Positions 53,036-64,000 are shown, counted from the stretch's first letter. The stretch is DNA of 64,000 bases from Xanthoparmelia taractica (GCA_033085395.1 JANQBS010000029.1:186001-250000); one strand, 5' to 3'. Translations and numbers: made by a program. The notes: generated by a model not told the origin, from the sequence alone.

Positions 53036-54899
53036 TTATCTCCGCTTCCATGTCAATGCCGCTCTCTCCGGATGCAGTAACTGCAGCAGTAAGACCTGTC
53101 CCGTATCATTTTCTACCATATCCATGACCCTTTCCCTTGCCATTTTCGGGCTCTCCAATCTTTCGGGCACAGGTTCCACGCGCCAATCGCGGAAAATCCC
53201 AGCCATAGCCGCTACAAACTCCACCTGCGAGAACTTCTTGCCGGGACAGTTTCGAATTCCCTCAGACCAGGCAATAAAAGACCCTTTATACGGTGCAATA
53301 AGGGTTTCCTGCGTCGAAGTAGTCTCGATACTGCTAGTTTTCGGACGACCTGATTGGATCCAGCGCGAAGGGCGCCACTGAAGGCAGTCTGAACCCCAGT
53401 ACCGTGGATGTGTGTGGACAGCCACATGACTGGGAATAAGCATTGTGTTTGCTGGGATTATGAGACTCTTTTCTCCCACGTTGAGTGTACGTGGCCGTTC
53501 GCCCGTATACTTAGCGATGGGGACAGGAGTGTAGAGGCGAAGTGTCTCATACTAACTCCCGTTAGCGTGTTTGTTAAGAATCCATGTAGACTCTCAAGAC
53601 CTACTAACACGGCGAGACAACGCTTCAGTCGTGGGAAAACCTGAGTGTAGCCCCAGTCCTCGGGTCTTGTGTCCCCAAGCACGTATTGAAGCTCTTCTGA
53701 AAGCCAGTCTTGGACAGAAGGGTGCGCTGAGAGGATTAAGATTGCGAAGGCCAGCGTATGTGCCGTTGTGTCGTGCCCAGCAAAATTAAAAACGAACATA
53801 TTGCCGTATATCTCGTTCTCTGTCAGTCCGCCCTGGTTGTGAGCTGAGGCCGGATTGACTGGAACGCTGGTTTCAGGCGTATCTATAGAAGCTCGGACCA
53901 GCGACGTCATTAAGTTTTTGCCTCCTTGCTTTCCTTTCGCAATTGACGCTTTCTCTTCTTCGTAGACCTCTGTCATATATCTTTGGAAGGTGATGGTTGC
54001 ATGGTGCAGCTTTCTCAATTTATTTGGAAGCCATTCTTTCGCCAGAAACTTCTGCCCAAGGACCATTAGTAGTATGCAATTGTCAAGAATGATCTGCAGC
54101 GATTCTTTATAGCTCGTGGCAAGACTGCCGTCAGATGAGTCACGGAGATCCTGAAAAGGATAAGACTTTCCAAACCCAGCGCTTGAAAGTACATGGAGTG
54201 AAAAGGTCCTGGTATCATCCGCTGTGCTTCTCGTGGATCTTTTCGACGACCAATACTAGATCATGCCTCGAGCTTGGCAGAGGCTTTCAGACCATACGAG
54301 CTAGTTATTTTGTTCATTAAAACAGCTTGCTGTTATCTTTCGATGGCGCTGCCATTGCTCGCCGTCTGTCTGTCCTTGAGTGATCAATCAGTGTAAAATC
54401 ATAGAATTGAGTTTGAGACTTACAGTAGAGAGGTTCAGACCGAAAATGTTCACCATTTCTGGCAAGGTTAGCAACTGCGACACTCTGAGCTCTGTTGCCT
54501 ACGAAAAATCTCCAGCGGTCGAGGGAAATCGGTCCTTCTTTGGAAGACGTCAATCAACGCTTCGGCATTACAAAGGTACAGCCAGTTTCTCCCCGGAGTG
54601 ACAACAACAAAGACGTCCCCCATCTCGAGGTGTGATTTGTTCTTGTCGGCAAACTCCCACCCACGCCAGTTGTATCTCGTAAAATTTCCAGAGCCAAAAG
54701 GGAGACGTTCGAATTGAGGTATAAAAATCTTTTTATCTACAACCATCCATAAAGGATTCTCATGGCTGATTGGAATGATGACTAGTGAAACGCCAATCTT
54801 TCGCGCGATTATATAGTTCAACAAGAGGCAATACTAGCTGTATAAGACCCAGGCCGTGGGAAGGAGAAGTATCAGAACCAAGATCTGGAGTGAGGCCAT
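53036..54899 (-). pseudogene. Cytochrome P450 with three in-frame TAG codons
   Basis: The minus strand carries a P450 of 571 codons in four exons: 54899-54503, 54458-54424, 54369-53605 and 53551-53036. All junctions are GT-AG and in frame. Seen: an N-terminal hydrophobic anchor, WQRHRKITASCFNEQNN (C-helix WxxxR), NFAGHDTTAHTLAF (I-helix oxygen-binding motif), YETLRLYTPVPIAKYTGE (ExxR), and SEGIRNCPGKKFSQVEFVA (heme-binding Cys). The frame is broken only by TAG at 54836-54834 (codon 22, inside the anchor), 54303-54301 and 54258-54256; there is no frameshift and the catalytic motifs are intact. Each TAG can be explained by a single CAG-to-TAG change, a RIP-type C-to-T (inference). Monooxygenase function would require read-through or RNA editing. 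Confidence 0.85.
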
Positions 54900-56264
54900 G
54901 CTGAGCGCTGGCCGCGGGCCAATGTTTGGCTATAGTTAATAATGAAGGAAAGTCATTAGCGTTGAATCGACAGATGCCAGAGGTGAGAAATGAGAAAGGG
55001 ATGTGAGAGCGGGGCAGGGGAGCTGCATCCTTGTCGTTGAAAGTGTCAAGACATACCTTACACTACCTTACCTAATAAGGCTACCTGAGCGAAATTTGCT
55101 GGGATCTCATTACCGTAAATAACACGGTGTTTTTACGGTTATTTACTAATAACGGTAATTTCAGATCGTTTTCGTCATTAGACAATACTTTTAGAGAAAC
55201 GTATTATCGTAATAATGGATTAGCAATAAACACGTGAAGTTTTAAATCACATTTATTGAACAGAACAGGTACCTAATAACAACGATAGTAATAATACACG
55301 TAAATTGTAGAATACGATCTCACTACAGTACTTTTCATATTACTGTCTAGAGACGGTGTCACTAATCAAAACGGTACTATTACAGTTCGAGCATCTCATT
55401 GAGCCTTCGGCTAAGGCTACGTGCATGATGGAAATTCTCATCAGACAAAAGATTGATTCGTTGTACAACACAACACCTGCGCGTCAGGCCCCCACGTACG
55501 GTGTTCGGTCCTGACAGAAAGGTTCACGTTCGATAGTTCAGCTGAAGTTTCCTTCCTTGTCATCCTAAGCTGCAAGCCATGTCGGACCCCCCCTTTGCGA
55601 GAAGGATCTGCTGCAGGTAGCTCAATCAAGGCAGTGTGACAAGGGGTGTATGGATCATGTGGCTTTTGTTTTCTGAGTGTTACTTTGTTCGTGTCGGTAG
55701 GAATAACTCCTATTTCTGAAATTTCCAGCGCCTATCATCTTACCTTGCCCTCCTACACTCCAGCTCGCCACAACCCACTTTGTACCCTGCTGCTGCTGCC
55801 GCCTAAATTCCCGCTTAATGCATTGAAGCGAAACGAGCCTTCCCGTTACTTGCGTTTGGTTCTCAAATCATGAAAACCGCGTGGTACCTAAACGGCGGCA
55901 GCGTTGCACAGCCTTATCTGCGATGTTCCACCTTCTTCGTACACTAGCAAACACTAAACGTCCCCAAATATTTTCCAGATGACATTTCTGTTCGTTTGTA
56001 AAACATTGCAATGCATTTCCCCTACAACATTTCCTCCAGCTCGACCATCGCATCGGGTGCCTTGCCTAAAGACCGCGCTGCCAGAACTAACGACTCGCCT
56101 TTAATATATTGCCTTAGACTTGTGTTAGTGCTTGACTTGACGTACGTCCTGGCTGTCAAACTGGTCACAGGAGGTTTCAGTCTGAAAGCGCCTGGACTGG
56201 ATGATTGTGTGTCTCCAAGCTCAGGATTGCAGCATGTCTCTGCTGACCAGACGGTTAGATCACG
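54900..56264. other. Gene-poor stretch with AT-rich patch
   Basis: 1.4 kb. 55080-55420 is AT-rich with repeated ACGGT/ACCGT words and an imperfect palindrome (TTACCGTAAATAAC about 55110-55124 against GTTATTTACTAATAACGGTAA just after it), perhaps a transposon-end relic. No gene recognised on either strand. Confidence 0.45.
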
Positions 56265-56740
56265 CTATCTGTGCCATGGTATGCCTTTCAAGTTGTCCGC
56301 GATCTCAATCTCATCAAACTCATGGCGTGTGTGATTCAAGTCAGTCTCTGGTATACACGACCGACCAGATACATCGTTATATAACGCCGCTTGGTTTTTG
56401 TTTGCTGGAACCACCATTGAGACTGGGAGAAGTGTAGTGAAAAGGACTTCTGGCCTTTTTGGGTGGCAGTTGACGCAAGTGTGCAACTACAGTCATCGGA
56501 CTCTGTATAATATTCACCAGATAGCATAACTATTTCCTCACTACTTAGTGAAAGGTCAAGGTGATTTTTGGTACGGCAAGACCTATGATGTTGATGTCCA
56601 AAGCCAGTAGGAATGTTTCGGGGCAAAGGGATCCAATGACAACAATAAGCCTCCATGAATGAAGGTGGGGAACCAGTGGACTGGGCCTGTTCTCTGAAAG
56701 TTCGCCGTTATCCATGATATGCGGCATCGGTGCCTTCTCG
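56265..56740 (-). pseudogene. MFS transporter fragment
   Basis: At 56730-56545 the minus strand encodes HSWRLIVVIGSLCPETFLLALDINIIGLAVPKITLTF, which has the pattern of the first transmembrane helix and following loop of fungal DHA2-type major-facilitator transporters (..TFLVALD..II..A.PKIT..F). The frame stops immediately after. Short hydrophobic stretches in other frames downstream to about 56265 may be continuing frameshifted remains. Only this fragment is present, so it is a relic. Confidence 0.5.
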
Positions 56741-57859
56741 ATAGTGTCAACTCAAACTATGTGCAGAGCAACGGAATGTGCTTCACTGGAGAGCTCGTGG
56801 AGCAAATCCACCGATGATATCCCATGATATTCTGAAATGAATCATAGTATTTTACCGGTGCTACAACGCACGATCGAGGCCTGGCTAGTGGTATGCACTC
56901 CGAATTGCGTGGTGGGAGAGATATGTGGAGAATTTTCCCTCGAGGGCATTTGTTCTCCAAGGATCACCGCCGCAAGAAGGGCTGACTTGCATTTTGCGTT
57001 AGCGTAAAAAGCCACACGTATTGTCATCGGTCTTGTCGACATGGTTCTAAATGATCTTGCGAGGATCAGCCTTCCATGCTGCATGCTTCTTATCTGCAGT
57101 CTAGTTTATATCGTCCTGGGAAACTAGCATTGCAGGAGAGGTAGCTCCCGGTTCGGCGAATTTTGCTTAAGGTACGAGTACTTCGTCCCTTGTCCTTTAG
57201 TTGTTTTCAGCTTGATGATCTCGTTGAAATGTTTTGTACAGATATCATGATGGTTGCCATCCATGATGGCTTCCGTTGACTTCCGTATCGCTGTGCCCAC
57301 TGCCCAGCCAACATGCATGTCCGTCTGCCCTCTTCTGAGCTATGTGCAGTTCTAGATCAGACGAGACATCTCCCTGATTGGTTCACAACTACCCTTTCTC
57401 CTCCTCTTTCTCCAGCTCCTCCTCCTCCGTCATCCATCAACGTATCAGGCTCACAATTTCAAAACGTAAACGAGGCGTAGGAATGACCAGTCTCCAGGGA
57501 TTTATTCTGTCCCGCCACGGAGCATCTTTCCAAAAAGAGCTTCGGTTTGATGACTGTATCAACCCTGCATATAATTTTGGTTCTGTGTGCCTCATCGGAT
57601 GCGCGACAGATCCTGTGATGCATTTGAGGCCTGGAGCGGGATACGTTACGTCCCTAGGCTGGAAACAAGTGAGTCGATTCATGAAACTATGCAAAGTGAC
57701 CGGCGGCTGCAATCTTTTTGGAAAATAATGCTCGCCAATGAACCGTGACAGAGATCCACGTGATGACCAGATATATTTAGTATACTTAAAACTGCCTCCG
57801 CATCTTCAACTTCCTCTGGCAGTCTCTCACAGTAGTCAAACTACAGCTTAAGGCCAACG
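56741..57859. other. Gene-poor stretch, no gene seen
   Basis: 1.1 kb between two decayed genes. A frame at 57378-57728 has no recognisable features. Confidence 0.45.
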
Positions 57860-59754
57860 ATGCTCCTTATTGCTAGCCCACAAGTAGCCATCAGGCTAAA
57901 ATTACTTCATGACGGACTCCCGAGTGGTGCTCTCTCACCTTCATTGACGGTTTTAGCTTTTTGTGTATTCTCTCTCTTAAGCTGGCGGCTTTGGAAGTTC
58001 ACCATTCGCGGATACATGAGGCCGCAAGCACCCAAAGAGCTTCCATACTGGATTCCTTGTGAGTCTATAATAGGTTCGGGACTGGACTTTATGCTGATGA
58101 ACTCTACTCAGTCTTAGGTACACCGCGTTCCATTCTGAGCCGGCCCATGGCGCTGACGTAGCAAATTAGGACACTCTCTAGCGTTCTTTTCTATTTCAGA
58201 CGCACTACTCGAGCGGGGATTGTACGTATACTGTCTCAAGACTCATGCACTCTCTATCTATCTTCCTAAAGATCATCTCTGCGTCTCGTATTGCTAATGC
58301 CATTCTAGAAATTACATTAAGCGTACCCATGAGATATACACAATTAAAGTCTGGGGCAAAAATTATATATCATTACGGGACCCGAGGACGTTGCAGCGGC
58401 TTTCCGCAATAATACTTCGCTCAATTTTGATGGTCACCTCAATTAGATTCTCATAAACTTTGATTTCAAAGGGGAGGCTTTAAGGCTTGCCTGGCATATC
58501 GCACAGCTAGGGGAACCATGCTATCTTCCAGATGATCTCATTAATCCTCGACAAAAGTCCCTCAACCGATTAACCGAAGAGGTATACAGATAACAGTTGC
58601 TGCCCGGTCCAAAAATGGGCGCCATATGTAAGACCTTTATTAACTCAATGAGCAACACTCTTCGCTGGGAGTGCCTGGATTTCTGCACACTTACGAAGAC
58701 TAACAAGAGTCGACGAGTCTCACTACGAGCCCTATGCTAATAGACGATGATCGAAGCTGCGACACGGTCCGTATTCGGCAGTCACCTTCATCAGATAGAG
58801 CCCAACGTTGTACATCACATGCTTGAATTCAACCAGCATATATGGATGATATTTTTCCGATATCCAGACGCATTCGGTTCCCCAGCGTTGAGACCGCAAA
58901 GAAAGTTGATAGAGGCTTTAGAGACTTTCGTCAAGCTTCCAGAAGAGGCTAGATCGAAGCAATCATGGTCAATCAAAACTATCCTCACTGCGCAAGAAAT
59001 TGTTGGAATCGATATCCGCAGCAGAGCATCTGTCCTACTCCTGATATATTGTGCGTGAGTCCTGAAAGATACTGTCATATACCCAACAAGAAGCTTACGT
59101 CGTATCAGAGCCAATTCAAATGAGTACAAAATCTCATTCTGGGTGATTTCTCACCTCCTGGTTGAGGAGTCGCTTTTGAAGCTCGTACAAGGCGAGACAG
59201 AAGCTACGTGGTCACGTAGGAGCTGAGACGTCAAACACCTTTGCGCCCATTCTCCTACTCTCGACGCCATTTTTTATAAAGCCCTGCGCCTAAACGGAGG
59301 AGCCATAGTAAGCCGTAAAGTCCTCGCACCGACCGAGATCGGCGGCAAAGTGCTAGAAGCTGGTAATTCTATCATTATTCTATCACGCCAACTTAACACG
59401 AACACCGATATATGAAGCAATAATATCAAAGAATTCGACGCTTTCAGGTTCACAAAGAAGAAGAGTTTGGCAAGGCATTCATCCTTCCGTCCATTTGAAG
59501 GAGGTGTCACCTATTGCCCAGGCCGGGTTCTCGCGAAGGAAGAAGTCTTCGGCTTTGTTGTTATGGTTCTTCACCGCTTCAACATCAAGCTGGCTCAGAA
59601 AGGAAACAAGAAACAGACCTTTCCGCGACTGGACGAGAGTAAGCCCGCGTTAGGGATCACTGGGCCTGTGGAGAATATGGACGTCATTGTCGACCTGTCC
59701 TTGGCAGTGTCTTCCGATGGATTCGGTACCTGCATAACAGCGTTCAACTCTTAG
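57860..59754 (+). pseudogene. Decayed cytochrome P450 (FxGGxxxCPGR type)
   Basis: P450 remains run along the plus strand in broken frames. 57860-58117 gives a membrane anchor and RPQAPKELPYWIP hinge. About 58190-58380 is a beta-1-like stretch. 58925-59045 reads LETFVKLPEEARSKQSW and 59104-59200 NSNEYKISFWVISHLL, a helix-I-region equivalent in which AGxxT is not evident. 59467-59754 is a heme segment FRPFEGGVTYCPGRVLAKEE followed by the usual C-terminal segment (FPRLDESKPALGITGP). Several stops and frame changes lie between. The heme motif lacks the usual Arg, resembling the CYP7/CYP8-like fungal group. Not the same subfamily as the P450 at 53036-54899. Confidence 0.78.
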
Positions 59755-60512
59755 AGCAGCTTTATCGTACCCGAAGGACACCGTAGTCATTATTCAATAC
59801 TTTGTATTATACACATAAACACTAACTATTATTTTTCCACCATTCTGAGGGTGGTTATAGACGTAGTAGCGTGGTCGATTTAAAACCCCGCACGAGTGAT
59901 GACCGTAAACCCCTGTAGGTACTTCGTATCTTTCCCGTCTAACACGGCGCTTCATTTGTTCGTATCTATATTGTGCTGCTTATCAGCATGGTTTGCTCTG
60001 ATCCACATGGCTTGCGGTAAAAGTTGGAACATGGAAAATCGTGCACTTGATGTAAGCGCCGCGTTTTCAGCTCAGCCCCGGCCCTGCATAAAAACATGTT
60101 CCAACTAAAGCCAATAGGAAGTCCATGCAAGTCACCATCTTTTCTCTACAGTCCTACTTTTCATACTCCTTATGCACCGAAGGGGGTGGGTAGTACTGGA
60201 ACTGCATCTCATGCAGTTAATCCACCCTAATTTTCGCTACCACGTATGCATCCTCTTTCAGCCTATGAAAGTTCGATGCAACATTGCTATGCATGACAAC
60301 CGTGCCAAGTATTTCCTTGCACACGGCTGAGATTCACTTGTTATTAAAGTTAAGAGCGACTCTACTCATTAATTCTGGCCGCTTGCTTCATTAAACTTAC
60401 CAAGGTCTCTTCGACCCTAGTTTTCTATCTTGACTGCTTGCATTCAGGTCATCATTGTCGACCAAAGGAGACGTCACCATATCCATCTTTCTGATAAACA
60501 AACCACTTACTC
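59755..60512. other. Intergenic, promoter of the rhodopsin-domain gene
   Basis: About 760 bp. Contains GGTACTTCGTA at 59918-59928. No gene recognised. Confidence 0.5.
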
Positions 60513-61851
60513 ATGTCACTCTTCGCCCAGCGACCACCACCCACCGAGCCCGCTAAGGTCGATCAAAACACCTTTCTTGTGAGCCGTTGTGTATCTCAAA
60601 TTCTTAGTCAGTGATGTGCTAAATACAGTGTCAGGGAGTCATATGGGCTGGGGTAGCAGTTTCGTTGGTCTTCCTCCTCATCAGACTATTTGCTCGCTGG
60701 AAGACCTTCAAGAAGTTCTTCTTCGATGATGCTTTCGTCATCTTCGCCTGGGTATTGGCGTTACTTACCGCTATTGACTGGCAAGTTGTTGCACGCTGGA
60801 TGTACCAATTTATCGCAGTCACCAGGGGTCAGAAGTGGCCACCACCCAGCTCGTTCATGAAGGACTCGGAGAAATATTATAAAGGCTCTGTAGTTGTAAT
60901 TGTCTTCTTCTATACTAGCTTATGGGCTGTCAAGATATCCTTCCTTATTTTCTTTAAGCGACTCGGCCAAAACGTGATTGGACAGAAGGTGCTTTGGTGG
61001 TGTGTCTTTGCTTTCACATTGGCTAGCTATTTCATCTGCATTGGCGACATTCCGTTTTCTTGTCTGGTTGCTCCCCTGGAAGACATTTTTGTCCATTGCT
61101 CTACAGACGATGCGGTCCGCTTCCAGCGAATCACCCTGAAGTTCAATTGTGCGATCGATGTTGTCACGGACTTTACAAGTAAGCCTTATTATTTTGAGAT
61201 ATTGGATACTCTAGCGCTCATTGGGTAAATAGTCATGGCAATCCCCATCAGCATGCTATGGAGGGTTCAGATGTCCTGGAGGAAGAAGACTGCCTTGGTT
61301 GGCATCTTCTCATTGGCTATCATCACCTGTGTATTTGCGATTGTTCGCGTTACCGTGATTAGCACGCTGACTCGCCAATTCGATCTGTCGTGGTTGTATA
61401 TGTGGAGTTCAGTTGAACAGTGCGTCGGTAAGTGGCCTGTATTGCCATCTCAAAGTTGGCGTCGATTTGAGCACTGGCTTAACATCTGCCTTCAGCCATA
61501 ATCGTCGCCAGCCTTGGGTCTTTCAGGACCTTATTCACGCGGCAAGCACATCGCCCGAACGATCTAAAGCGCAATATCATCGGCCAATCCAAATATATGT
61601 TCCTTCGTGGCACGCGAAGGCTGCGCCCATTCAATGACACATCGATCGGGCTTACTGGTCTCTCTAGTCTAGGTTCGACCGACCAAATCGTGCTCTCAGA
61701 TAATGCGCACATGGAGCATGGCAAGGCCGTGAAGGTGGGAGAAGATGTGGAAGCACGGGGAGATGAATTGGGTTTTCTGCAGCTTCCTTCGAACGACGGC
61801 ACGCCTACCGAGTCAAAACACACAATGCGTGGACTCCGAGAGGGGCTTTAA
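60513..61851 (+). CDS. Rhodopsin-domain integral membrane protein
   Basis: Four exons: 60513-60578, 60635-61178, 61233-61427 and 61496-61851, giving 386 residues. It is a seven-helix protein of the large fungal rhodopsin-domain family (not a retinal pigment). Seen: helix 1 GVIWAGVAVSLVFLLIRLFARW, then FFFDDAFVIFAWVLALL, YYKGSVVVIVFFYTSLWAVKISFLIFFKRL, VLWWCVFAFTLASYFICI, NCAIDVVTDFTIMAIPISML (DxxTD..MA.P signature across an intron), TALVGIFSLAIITCVFAIVRV and LYMWSSVEQCVAIIVASLGSFR (WxxVE...I.A.LP-like signature). A polar C-terminal tail of ~100 residues follows. Such proteins are common in accessory regions and several are effector receptors or of unknown role. It is intact, in contrast to its left neighbours. 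Confidence 0.9.
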
Positions 61852-61913
61852 AACATGGGGCTCAACTTCCGCTCGATGACTTACAATATGAACGTATAAT
61901 TAGCTACCGTGTA

Positions 61914-62055
61914 TGTTAAGGAATGAATGGAACGTGTGTGGGATTGACTGCTTGATTGAGTAGATAGGCTACGAATGCTCTGAAAACTCTTCTCCGGAGC
62001 AACATTGATCCACAGCGGGCTTGGCATACGGAGAGCAGATGCCAAATCCATAACA
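61914..62055 (+). mobile_element. 142-bp TG...CA element, copy 3
   Basis: Begins TGTTAAGG and ends CATAACA. It shares with copies 1 and 2 the core GCTACGAATGCTCTGAAAAC, CGGAGCAACATTGATCCACA and CTTGGCAT. It is flanked by GTGTA at 61909-61913 and 62056-62060. Exactly the length of copy 1. Lies 62 bp past the rhodopsin-domain gene, at the edge of the AT-rich block. Confidence 0.83.
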
Positions 62056-62060
62056 GTGTA

Positions 62061-64000
62061 CGATAACGACCAATCCCTTTTTATTATTTCCCTATTAAAA
62101 TAATAAATTTTAAATTATTATTCTAACTTCTAGATTTATCGTATTTAATATCTATATATTTAATAAAACTTATATAGCTTTTAAATACGATTATAATAAT
62201 TCTAATAGTATATAAAAAATAATATTTTTTATATTCGTACTTTCGACGCTATTTGAAAAGAATAACTCTTAGTTTTATGAAATAAAAAGATAATCTTAAG
62301 ACTATATTATATATCGAAAATACGCTTTAACTTCTTTATTCTATTAAAATATCTTAAAGTTAATACGAAGTACTTAATTTTATATACTTTTCTTAAATTT
62401 AACTATACGTTCTTATAGAGTTATGGAGAAATATTATTAATATTAGAAGCTTAGTTAAAATTAATTCAATATTTAAAATACGTTTAAATAGAATATTAAT
62501 TACAAGAAATACTTATAAAGATAAATAGTATTAGAAGTATTCGCGAAATAAAGCTAACGAAGTTACTATATAGAGCTAAGTTAGAGTCTAGTAGAGAAGA
62601 AAGATAGAAATTATAATTAGTAATCGAAAAGATAGAAATAAATATAGAATATTAACTTCTTTATTATTCTATAATACGATTTAAAATATAATTCTTAAAT
62701 ATCTTTTATCTATAAAATAATATAAAAATTTTAATAAAATTTTTTATATCTTATAAGATAATAACTAGAATAATAACTAAAAATCTTATTTATTATAATA
62801 ATTATTTATTATAGCTATGTGCTAGTAATATAACTATATACTATTTATACTTCTTCGTTATTGCGTATCTATTATAATTAATAATATAGCTATGTGCTAG
62901 CATTATTAGTAATATAACTACATGCTAGTTATGCTTCTTCGTTATTGCGTATTTATCTTAATTAATATTTAAATTATTTAAATAATTAATTAACGTAGCT
63001 ATGGTCAAGCAATATAACTATATATTAGCTATGCTTCTCCGTCACTACGCATCCTTCTTAATTAACATTATAATTATTCTTGATTAACAATATAATTATT
63101 TCAATGGTCTAGCAACATGGCTATATGTTATGGATTCTCGGCATACTCGTTCCGGGAATGGCATTCCTACTAGGCATGTACTTGGCTAGGGAAGGAACTT
63201 CTTGATACGCTTGGCACCCGGCTACTTAGAAAGCCGGATCTTCTATAAAAAGAATTAAACTTTATCAAGTCGTGTCTTATTATTAGTAGTAACGCCCTAG
63301 CTTTTTATTTCTATTTTAATATAACGAGCTTTATTCTCTACTCGTTTATAGTACTATTCTTTACTTAATCTTTACTTTACTTAATTAAGACTCTTATTAG
63401 CTATTCTTATAGTACTAATTAAGATCTTTATCTTTTTAGCTTTAACTAAGAAATATTTACTAAAGTTCTTCTTTAGTATATATTAAATTTACTCTCTCTA
63501 ACTCGAAGTAAGCTATTTTTATTATTAATCTAGTTTACTTAGTCTTAATCTTTCGAGATCTCGTCGTTTAAGTCTAGTAATTAAAAGATTTTATCGCTTT
63601 TACTATTAATTAAGCTATCTTATTAGTAGTATTATTCGCTAGATTATTAATTATCTTACGAAAAACTCTTTTAGATCTATTAGAATAGTATTTTAGATAT
63701 TATTCATAGTATAAAACTAACGAGCTCGTTCTCGTTTATTTTTACTTAATTCGATTTCTAAGCTATAGTAAACGTAGCTAGAAGACTAAGCTATTGATCG
63801 AGTAATAGTTGGAAATTCTCTTCGTTTCTTCGAATCTACTATCTCTTAACTACGCTATTTATTTATAAGTTCGTCTTTTATAGAAAGTAGATCTTAGTTA
63901 TCGAAATTTACACTAAGTAAATCTTCTTCGCTATTAGATTCGGCGATAAATAATTCTATTAGAGCTATCTCTATAGCTATCTCTACTTCTACTACTACTA
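62061..64000. repeat. AT-rich degenerate repeat block running off the window
   Basis: Nearly 2 kb of AT-rich, TpA-rich sequence with no coding frame. A patch of normal composition at about 63110-63245, followed by TATAAAAAGAATT and then ACGCCCTAGC (about 63290), looks like the end of an LTR and start of an internal region, so a RIP-mutated LTR retrotransposon is the likely content (inference). Confidence 0.65.
62805..63075. repeat. Degenerate ~80-90 bp tandem repeat
   Basis: About three units sharing TAGCTATGTGCTAG, TAATATAACTA, GCTATGCTTCTTCGTTATTGCG and TTAATTAA. A fourth partial copy lies near 63100-63130. Confidence 0.75.

Noticed and set aside
57378..57728. 116-codon plus frame upstream of the second P450 relic
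   Set aside because: Considered as an upstream exon or separate gene, but it has no P450 or other signature and ends without splice signals.

Overview
The window is nuclear DNA of a filamentous ascomycete (Pezizomycotina). The evidence is short GT-AG introns of about 50-160 nt with CTNAC/CTGAC-type branch points, single-gene transcription units on both strands, fungal-specific families (Msb2 mucin, DUF1774, fungal rhodopsin-domain protein, Set9), and very AT-rich blocks that look like repeats mutated by repeat-induced point mutation (RIP). The class cannot be fixed from sequence alone. There are no bacterial features, no CRISPR and no rRNA. Exon boundaries below were built by hand from splice signals and reading-frame continuity.

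Left and centre (about 1-40 kb) are ordinary housekeeping sequence. In order: a large protein of unknown function (982-4347); the mucin-type sensor Msb2 (7607-12619); FKBP12 with six exons (14182-15073); histidinol-phosphatase (16814-17851); a tRNA-Arg(CCT) with an unusual second interruption (18000-18141); mitochondrial-type holo-ACP synthase (18857-19970); a two-AN1 zinc-finger protein like Cuz1/ZFAND1 (20483-21400); thymidylate synthase with MluI-box-like promoter sites (21566-22663); an R3H-associated-domain protein (23018-24145); a secreted M28 aminopeptidase (24527-26044); a DUF1774 membrane protein (26407-27489); a penicillin acyltransferase-like Ntn hydrolase (28058-29586); ATP synthase subunit K and an MTP18-type inner-membrane protein sharing a divergent promoter; mitochondrial ribosomal protein uL14m; the histone H4K20 methyltransferase Set9 (33264-35597); an unknown acidic protein; and a saccharopine-dehydrogenase-like oxidoreductase (39012-40321). 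Four genes in 18.9-32.7 kb serve mitochondria.

At 40.68-42.11 kb lies an AT-rich repeat island bounded by inverted ~40-bp arms. It holds two copies of a 141-142 bp TG...CA element, each flanked by a perfect 5-bp target-site duplication. A third copy sits at 61914-62055. One arm of the island still shows the empty site.

The right part (43-64 kb) begins with two intact conserved genes, a RING+PHD protein and the Pin1/Ess1 prolyl isomerase, then becomes accessory in character. It contains a fragment of HIS7, a divergent pair of small secreted cysteine-rich paralogues, a cytochrome P450 that is intact apart from three in-frame TAG codons, an MFS-transporter fragment, a second and more decayed P450, a rhodopsin-domain membrane protein, and about 2 kb of AT-rich degenerate repeat running off the end. 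Long stretches there hold no gene I can support.
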